Assembly (NCBI GenBank): GCA_054601695.1
Contig: BAAHQB010000208.1
Coordinates: forward strand, 1-64,000
Length of the DNA stretch: 64,000 nt
Source of the DNA: Amorphochlora amoebiformis
Lineage: Eukaryota; Cercozoa; Chlorarachniophyceae
Direction of reading: 5' to 3'
Made by a program: the position numbers and the translations under genes. The notes below the pieces were generated by a model. It worked only from the letters and a program-made list of their open reading frames with translations. It did not search any database and was not told where the DNA came from. Every line of letters starts with the position of its first letter. The stretch's first letter is position 1. Of this stretch, positions 48,457 through 64,000 are shown piece by piece.

Positions 48457-49050
48457 CAAATACAACATAAGCACCCACATACATACACACACACATTCTA
48501 ATATTTAAAACCTACACATATACCCAATATCAAACTCAAAACTTCCCTAACACTCCCCCCCCCCCCCCCCCCCCCCCAAAGACCAATCTCGATCACAACC
48601 CTAACTATAACCCTAACCCTAACACTAACCCTAACCTTGACTCTTAACCCTTACCCTAACTCTAACCCTAACCCTAACTCTAACCCCAACCCTGAATATA
48701 ACCTAACAATAACGGTTGGATCCTACGAGTGGTCTCAAACTAACCCTAACCCTAACCCTAACCCTAAGCCTAACCCTAACCCTATCCCTAACCCTAACTC
48801 TAACCCTAACCCTAACCCTAACCCTAACCCTAACCCTAACCCTACATTGGCCCTTTCATTGTTCCGTAGGCAACCACCAGTGCGTCGGGCTCTCCTCCTT
48901 CTCCTCTTACGTGAAAACGCTTATCTAGAGACTCCGCGAGGGCGAGTGTGTCGTCTAAGACTTCCCCTTAAGAAATTAAGGTGATTTCAGGGTTGGAAGT
49001 TCGAGACATAGGTATATTTGGCCTTTGGTTCGCTTGTGAGGTTTGTCTTT
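44490..49050 (-). CDS. Exon set upstream of the 43456 gene; same gene or a separate one
   Basis: Exons: 49050-49008 ([14 protein letters not shown]), 48954-48846 ([20 protein letters not shown]...[11 protein letters not shown]), 47936-47779 ([20 protein letters not shown]..., leucine-rich and hydrophobic), 46838-46804 ([11 protein letters not shown]), 44564-44490 ([20 protein letters not shown]...). Phases match for the first four (1,2,1). At least one exon is missing between 46804 and 44564 and another between 44490 and 43456. 48954-48846 reaches ATGTAGGGTTAGGG: either TAG is a stop or GTAGGG is the donor; the phase-2 fit to 47936 favours a donor. Island 47779-47936 is also open on + ([20 protein letters not shown]), so strand is less certain there. 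No family was recognised. Confidence 0.42.
44618..45305. repeat. Purine array (GAGAGAAAGAGC)n
   Basis: About 690 bases of GAGAGAGA with GCGAAAGAGC variants. If the flanking - strand exons belong to one gene, it is intronic with CT-rich sense. Confidence 0.93.
45430..46790. repeat. (TACA)n array with recurrent CATTCTAAACAACAC islands
   Basis: Long (CATA)n tracts punctuated at least nine times by GATATATACATTCTAAACAA or a variant, often followed by CACACA. On - each island ends ...TTGTTTAG|AATG, resembling a 3' splice edge, which suggests amplified intron-exon junctions. Confidence 0.85.
46868..46978. repeat. Pyrimidine array (CTCTCT)n
   Basis: About 110 bases of CTCTCTCTTCTCTC on +. It is the one long GA/CT array oriented oppositely to the others. 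Confidence 0.9.
48555..48577 (+). repeat. Poly(C) run, 23 bases
   Basis: Twenty-three consecutive C, shortly before a CCCTAA array. It is the only long homopolymeric C tract in the window, and its length may be a sequencing or assembly estimate. Confidence 0.9.
48600..48845 (-). repeat. Telomere-type array (CCCTAA on +)
   Basis: About 245 bases with a 30-base unique insert near 48715. Sense TTAGGG starts at the end of exon 48954-48846 (CCAAT|GTAGGGTTAGGG). Confidence 0.92.
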
Positions 49051-49125
49051 CTGGGGGTTGGTTTGTGTGTTTGTGTTGTTTTACTTTTTTTTGTGTGTAT
49101 GCATGTTTATATGTATATATACATA

Positions 49126-49172
<47 letters not shown>

Positions 49173-49203
49173 TATGTAAAAGGATGCACATTATATATAT
49201 AAA

Positions 49204-49247
<44 letters not shown>

Positions 49248-49280
49248 TATGCTTATATACATCGACCGGCGGTATCACAC

Positions 49281-49319
49281 TTAATTTGGTCTTGATTTGG
49301 GGTCAGGTCTCGTCTATAC

Positions 49320-49388
<69 letters not shown>

Positions 49389-49397
49389 CATATATAA

Positions 49398-49438
<41 letters not shown>

Positions 49439-50332
49439 ATATATATATATATATACATATATCGACCGGCGGTATCACACTTAATTTGGTCTTGACTTGG
49501 GGTCAGGGTCTCGTCGATATATGCGAATCTGAAGAATATCTAAATGTTTTTCAGTGTATATGGATATGTATGTATTTATATATGTATATATGTATATATG
49601 TATATATATATATATGTTTATATACATATATATATATATATATATATAATTATATATATGTGTGTGTTTGTGTGTGTGTGTGTTATATTTCCGTATGTAT
49701 GTACGTATATAAAATTCATACATACTTTGTACACATATATGTGTATAGAAATATATATGTATATGTATATATATTTACACACATATATATTATATACACA
49801 TATATACACATATATATATATGTGTATATAATATATATGTGTATATGTTTATATATCTCACATTGGTCGCTCACGGTATACAATTCCAAGACTGAGATAC
49901 ATCGCACTCCCAAGACTTCCATGTCGTAAGCCCTGTGCCACTCGTCGCGCTGACTGGCGATAGGTCGGCTTTGGAAAAGTTCGAAATATCATATCAGACC
50001 GCGGGCGGACATTTATATCTATCAACCATTCCACCAAACGAAGGCTAAACACAAGCTCTCACTCTCTCACTATACACTCTCTAGCTAGTTCACTCTCTAC
50101 CTCTCTCTACTCCTCCTCTTTCTCTCTCTTGCTCTCTCTCGATCCCGTACTCTCCCTCTCATCCACACCTGCATCATATCCGCTTTAGAGCAAAACTTAG
50201 AGACGCTCCCCTCCGAATCCTCGTCGAAAGTGAAGAAGCCGTCGAGATCAGAAGCCTCTCCGAGGTCTCCCCTCCCACCCTTTGCTCCCCCAGGGCCTGC
50301 GCCCATCGCTTGGCATGCGACCACCGCGATGC
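49281..50332 (-). CDS. Candidate small gene with EF-hand-like loop, divergent from 50701
   Basis: Exon 50332-50169 follows GGTCACAG and contains [17 protein letters not shown]. The loop D-x-D-x-E-G-x-V fits an EF-hand except that position 12 is C, not E. The next exon, 50044-49862, reads [20 protein letters not shown] ... [12 protein letters not shown]. It joins in phase 2 to 49528-49481 ([15 protein letters not shown]), for which 49313-49281 is a shortened duplicate, also open. The join 50169 to 50044 requires donor GTGGAT (two bases beyond the better GTGTGG). The + strand of 50169-50332 is also open. The start codon and stop are not settled. The region 50333-50700 may be a shared promoter. 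Confidence 0.35.
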
Positions 50333-50700
50333 CTGTGACCGATATCTATATATCTCTCGATCCTTACAACGTCGGAACTCGATTTTTCGCGGGAGGGGTT
50401 ATCATGGAATTTTTTTATTGGGAAGAGAATCGAAATACAGGCAGAAAGCAATTACAGACAGAAGGCAAGCGGTGGAGAACTCATGTCACGTCACTCCATA
50501 TCGAATCTGGGATATAGTTTCGGAAAATAATACGGTTACAAAATTTCATTTGGGCGTTTTAGACGTTTTAAAAATATTTCTTGGAGAAATATCCTAATAA
50601 AAAACATAAGTGAGCTTAACGGTCTTAACAGTTCTTTCCATAAAAAAGCGGCTCTAATTTGACGTCGCGGGTAATTCGTGGAAGGGCACGCGCGGATATC
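50333..50700. promoter_or_regulatory. Probable divergent promoter region
   Basis: Unique, non-repetitive, GC-balanced sequence directly upstream of the ATG at 50701 on + and of the - strand exon set at 50332. It contains TTGACGTCGCG at 50659, a CRE-like word. Promoter function is inferred from position only. Confidence 0.35.
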
Positions 50701-52092
50701 ATGGCAACCCAAGCCTTCGCAATGGAGGTGAGCAGCAAAAAAGCGCCCGGGAGTAACGTATGGGCCTACAGGGTGCGCCTTAGTTCGAAAAAATCTGAAA
50801 AATGAAAGTAATCTGGTCCTACCGTAGGCTGTGAAGCGTAAGGCAACGGGACGCGACGCCGTCGGGGTCGGGACCGCCGTAGCTGCGACCAAGGCTGAGC
50901 TAAAGGCTCAGCTGCTCAACTCAAATAACGACGAGGTGGGTTCAATCTCTAGGCCCCTTCTGCTTACGAGCCGAGCACTGGCGGAGGCAACGGTGGTTTT
51001 TCATGAGCGCCGCTCAGAACTGATGTTTCTCTTCAGGACACGAAGGAGGAAATGGAGAAAGCCAAACAAGTCTCCTGCTGGGATGCCTGGAAGTTTCGTC
51101 TCATGTTCTTCATTGGTGCTGGTCTCGGGGCCGCATTTATCGGTACTCTCCCGGAAGAATTTGGAGGTGATGGGTGTTTGACATTAATCCCTTTCCCCAG
51201 GGGTTTCCCAGGCCAGGAATAACGACAGGTTAAATATCATGTACGGCATTTTCTGGGTAATTGGACATATTTCAGTTGACAGAGTCAGAAATATTCAACG
51301 TTTGCTGAACTTTCGACATGCAGTGCATCTGGGCTATCATTGCCTTCGGGATGAACTGGAACTATGCTTCGATGCTCTCCCTTTACAAGTCTGCGAATGA
51401 GATCGAAGAGACCTACGTCAAGACCAAGGCTGAAGTAGGACTCTTTGCTAGAAACAACGCGGAATTCAAGAAGGAGGTTCTACCCCATGAATAACATCTA
51501 AGCAACCCATAAGAAAATTTGTTGCTACAATATTTGAATATTTTCTCCTACCCTTTAACAGAATGATGAGCTCCAGAAGAACGTCGAGGGTTTATTTTTC
51601 CTTCTTTCCAATTAAAATTTCTCAACCTCTTCCATCTCTCTCTGTTATATAAAGTTGTGTGCTTTATACATTACCGTGCCGTGAACAATTATCTGCGTAT
51701 TACGGCATATGATACCCGGATTACGCTAATGGTTCTCCTTTCAGAACTCAAGCACACCGAAGGGAAGCTTAGCAAGGCCTCGAAGGTACTCCAGGGCGAG
51801 GTGGCCGATCTCAAAGCTATTCAGGTCAAAGTCGGTGAGATGAATGACAGGTTAGACCTATATGAATAGCTGGTAGTTATGTTACCACCAGCGTCTGCGA
51901 AATGTATTCACTAAAAAAACATATTAACGTTCAATATGTATGTAAACCTATAAATGTAGAAAAAATGAATATCTAGATGTTCAAAAGAATCATATGATAT
52001 ATATGTATATACATATATACATATATATCATATGATATATATGTGTATGTGTGTGTGTGTTATATATGTAATATATACATACATATATATAT

Positions 52093-52126
<34 letters not shown>

Positions 52127-53465
52127 ATATATGCGTGTGTGTGTATATATATATATATATAAAAAAAATATATATTTTTATACATTATACTCGTACATAT
52201 TCATACATTACAGACTAATGTACAAATACAAATATATAGATATATAAATATGTATATATATATATGTGTGTATATATATATATATATAGAATATATATTT
52301 TTATACATTATACTCGTACATATTCATACATTACAGACTAATGTACAAATATAAATATATAGATATATAAATATATATATATATATATGTGTATAGAATA
52401 TATAGATATATAAATATATATATATGTGTGTGTGTGTGTGCATGTATGTATCTACATATATATATATATATATATGCGTATATATGTAAAATGTGTATGC
52501 AATGTATTTAGATTTACGTATGACATTTTGCATATGTATATAGAATTACATAACATGGTAATATTTGAGCTATGTACGTTTTAAATATATATATATATAT
52601 ATATGTATACATATATATATATATATATACCATGCAAAATCACCCAGGTCCTTGAAGACGATTGAGGAGCGAGAGTCCATCGCTGCCAGACAGCGTCGTA
52701 TCATCTTGCTTCAGGAGAAGGAGGAGGTGATATGATATTTATTCATTTCTGCTATTCTGTGACGCTTTGTGTTAGGATTAGGATCGGGTCGGGTTAGGGT
52801 CAACCTCTAGAGTCCAGGCTTGGATTAGCTCAGAGTTGTAACTAGTGATACTGCTACCAGAGGCTAATGTCCTAATTCCTTTTTGTAAATTCTATCGTAA
52901 AAATCGTCATGTCTCAGATGGAGTATCAGAGCGAGGACATCCTCAACCGGATTCGCGCATACTTTGATGACGCGGCGGGGGAGAACAACACAATCGAGAA
53001 GTCTGAGTACAAGACTCTGGCAGACCATATTCAAAATATCCCTTCCCTCAAGAAATCCAGTTTTAAAATGCTCAAGTTTGAAGTATGTTTATCAAATCCT
53101 ATATACCATGTCGAAAAACTTGGATTGAAATTCGAAAGTATATTCGAATATACTGTATATTCGATTGTGCTGTGTAGGACTACACGGACGAGTACGACGA
53201 CGATGTGAACAAGATGGAGAAGTTCGAGATGACTTCCAAACTTCGACCTCTGCTTCGCGAGTACTTTGAGAATGAACAGAAGGCCCTCGACCAGAAGGAG
53301 AAGAAAAACGCAGAGGAAGCTAAGGTCTATTATTCAAGAGTCGTCCACTTGTAATAGCTGCCATTTAAGTTGACTTTCATGTTTACACAGATGAAATTCG
53401 CGGAGCTTCGCAAGAAGGTTAAGAGCCAAGGAGAACAAAGCGAGAAGAAATTCAAGAGCATGTAG
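50701..53465 (+). CDS. Two-membrane-segment coiled-coil protein, 357 residues, 11 exons, complete
   Basis: Exons: 50701-50727, 50828-50935, 51037-51166, 51201-51256, 51324-51476, 51562-51589, 51745-51850, 52648-52726, 52918-53082, 53178-53324, 53391-53465 (TAG). All borders are GT/AG, phases agree throughout, and exon lengths sum to 1074 nt. The ATG has A at -3 and G at +4. Residues 65-83 (FRLMFFIGAGLGAAFIGTL) and about 100-118 (NIMYGIFWCIWAIIAFGM) form a membrane hairpin with a ~17-residue loop. Residues ~125-230 are charged heptad-like coiled coil. Residues ~235-262 (YFDDAAGENNTIEKSEY) resemble a degenerate EF-hand. An acidic stretch (DYTDEYDDDV) and a basic C-terminus follow. Intron 3 is only 34 nt. 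Intron 7 is ~800 nt and full of TA repeat, with a ~70-bp duplication. No family was recognised; a membrane-tethered scaffold is a guess. Confidence 0.8.
52165..52375. repeat. Direct ~70-bp duplication in intron 7 of the coiled-coil gene
   Basis: TTTTTATACATTATACTCGT plus ACATATTCATACATTACAGA and CTAATGTACAAATA occurs at 52173-52245 and 52300-52370, separated by TA/TG repeat. Confidence 0.85.
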
Positions 53466-53810
53466 CGCCTCCTCATGCGGATTGATCAATGGGCTCATCA
53501 GTGCCAGCTGTCAAGTTATTCCCTTCAAATGAAGCTCGAGCTCATTGACACCAAAAAGTATTCAAGTCAAATGATGGAATGACATCATGCTTGACGGCCA
53601 CGCTAATAACGATAACTTCATAAACTTCGACTTGGTATTCGTATTCATTCTAGTCATTGAAGAATGGAGCCGATATCCACGTGCACCGGGGCCGCGGGTT
53701 ATACGGCTAGACTATAACGGAGACTCTAGAGAGTATTCTTACTGGACACTGCTAGACTGTATTCTTCATGGAAACTTTATCATGTTGTTCATGGTGTGAC
53801 AATCCAATCG
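53466..53810. other. 3' flank of the coiled-coil gene; no gene seen
   Basis: Unique sequence after the TAG stop, probably containing the 3' UTR. A 70-codon open frame at 53587-53799 on + has no splice borders or recognisable features. Confidence 0.45.
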
Positions 53811-54200
53811 AATTACTCGCGTTTGAGTCCTTATCTAGTTATCTAGGTTATCTCTAGTTATCTAGACTAGTAGAGTCTAGCTAGTCTAGAGCTAGTTATA
53901 CAACATCATGAACTACTACTAGTACTACCTAGCTACGTCCAATCCCTTCCAGCCGCACTCTCTACTAGTCTAGCTGCAGTACCAACTAGACTACAACTAG
54001 TACAAGAGCCCAGAGAGCATATGCATATATATGCACTAGTTACTCTAGTTCTATTTAGACTATATTTACTCTAGTTACTCTGTACTATCTAGATGTATAC
54101 GAATATATAGCCCAGTATACTCAGTGGCTTAATACTATGACAGTACAATATAATACTATATATCCAGATATACGAGGCCAGCCTAGATATACTAGACATA
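53810..54200. repeat. CTAG-rich intergenic segment, copy 2
   Basis: Dense CTAG words (GTCTAGCTAGTCTAGAGCTA and similar), like 1840-2420. It lies between the convergent 3' ends of the + coiled-coil gene and the - strand gene above. Confidence 0.6.
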
Positions 54201-54346
54201 ATCATTAGTGTACACGCATACGAGCCAAATGACAAAGTGTTCACACCGATCGACTTGAACTTAAGAATTCGACAAGCAAGGGTACTCGACATTTGATAAT
54301 ATTACAACTCCGCCATATGCATACTCGTGTCTTTAGTCTGAGTTAC

Positions 54347-63127
<8,781 letters not shown>

Positions 63128-63130
63128 CTG

Positions 63131-63170
<40 letters not shown>

Positions 63171-63263
63171 TATTTACATACAAATATATATATATACCGT
63201 ACACATGCTGTATATATACACACATATATATATATATACATACATATATATATATATATATGC

Positions 63264-63307
<44 letters not shown>

Positions 63308-63396
63308 TCATACACGTACATGTAGGTGTATATAGGAAAAATCCATACGTGTTAAAATCGTTATACGGAATATACAAATAACATAAATTATGTAAG

Positions 63397-63445
<49 letters not shown>

Positions 63446-63584
63446 CATATATATATATACATATATTATATATTACATATATGTACTTATTAATAATATG
63501 CACTTATGTATACATATATATATATATGTATATATATATATATCTAAAACATGTATAAATTTCGTTGGAAGTATGGATTTACAT

Positions 63585-63675
63585 AAGTGCTAAAGGTTGT
63601 ACCGTAAAATACATATATATTTTCGCATACATGTATATATATATATGATATATATTATACATATATATATATATG

Positions 63676-63707
<32 letters not shown>

Positions 63708-63919
63708 AGTGCTAAAGGTTGTGCTGTAAAATACACACACATATATATATATATATATATTTTCGCATATATACATATATATATATACATATATATACAT
63801 AAGTATATACATATATATATATATATATATGCATGTAGAGTATATATATATATACATATTTATAATATATGTATATATAAGTTCTAAATGTTGTACTGTA
63901 AAAATATATATATTTTCGC

Positions 63920-63920
<1 letters not shown>
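63585..63920. repeat. Three spaced copies of AAGTGCTAAAGGTTGT...GTAAAATA
   Basis: Copies at about 63587, 63707 and 63879, each followed by ATATATATTTTCGCATA. They lie in A/T microsatellite at the right edge and may be copies of an exon edge outside the recovered chain. Confidence 0.75.
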
Positions 63921-63951
<31 letters not shown>

Positions 63952-64000
63952 TTATACATATTTATACATATATATATATATATATGTACATATGAACATA

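Overview
This window is nuclear DNA of a eukaryote, most likely a microbial alga or protist with many introns. I cannot name the lineage. Well over half of it is (TA)n and related A/T microsatellite. Into this sea are set short unique islands, purine (GA)n arrays, TACA/CA arrays, tandem satellites and fourteen arrays of degenerate telomere-type repeat (TTAGGG/CCCTAA). Almost every long open frame is a translated microsatellite ([32 protein letters not shown]) and is not a gene.

The unique islands are mostly exons. Typical islands read AG|exon|GT at both edges, are 9-250 nt long, and join in matching intron phase across kilobases of repeat. Read this way, the window holds about seven gene models. 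(1) 68-1072, + strand: C-terminal exons of a glycogen synthase kinase 3 (GSK-3/shaggy) homologue, cut by the window start. (2) ~15241-4153, - strand: a membrane-anchored glutathione S-transferase-like protein in at least 15 exons. (3) ~24214-16838, - strand: unknown protein. (4) ~33437-24229, - strand: unknown protein. (5) ~49050-34987, - strand: unknown, probably membrane protein, perhaps two genes. (6) ~50332-49281, - strand: weaker model with an EF-hand-like loop. (7) 50701-53465, + strand: a complete 11-exon, 357-residue protein with two membrane segments and a long coiled coil. (8) ~63127-54347, - strand: unknown, largely disordered Q/P/S-rich protein. Gene spans meet end to end, mostly on the - strand. 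Models 6 and 7 are divergent, 7 and 8 convergent, and the GSK-3 and GST genes convergent.

The most unusual feature is how repeats relate to splicing. Telomere-like arrays lie inside introns. In all five whose sense strand reads TTAGGG, the array begins exactly at the 5' splice site (exon|GTTAGGG or a variant). In most whose sense strand reads CCCTAA, it ends just upstream of the 3' splice site, where CTAAC would match a branch-point sequence. Ten copies of a conserved ~44-bp element, always in one orientation relative to the repeat, sit inside these arrays. Introns also carry partial tandem copies of the neighbouring exon edge, and GA arrays that read CT in the sense strand.

No tRNA, rRNA, CRISPR array or bacterial-type gene was seen. 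Exon models come from reading splice sites and phase by eye. They need RNA evidence, and the products of models 3-6 and 8 are not recognised.
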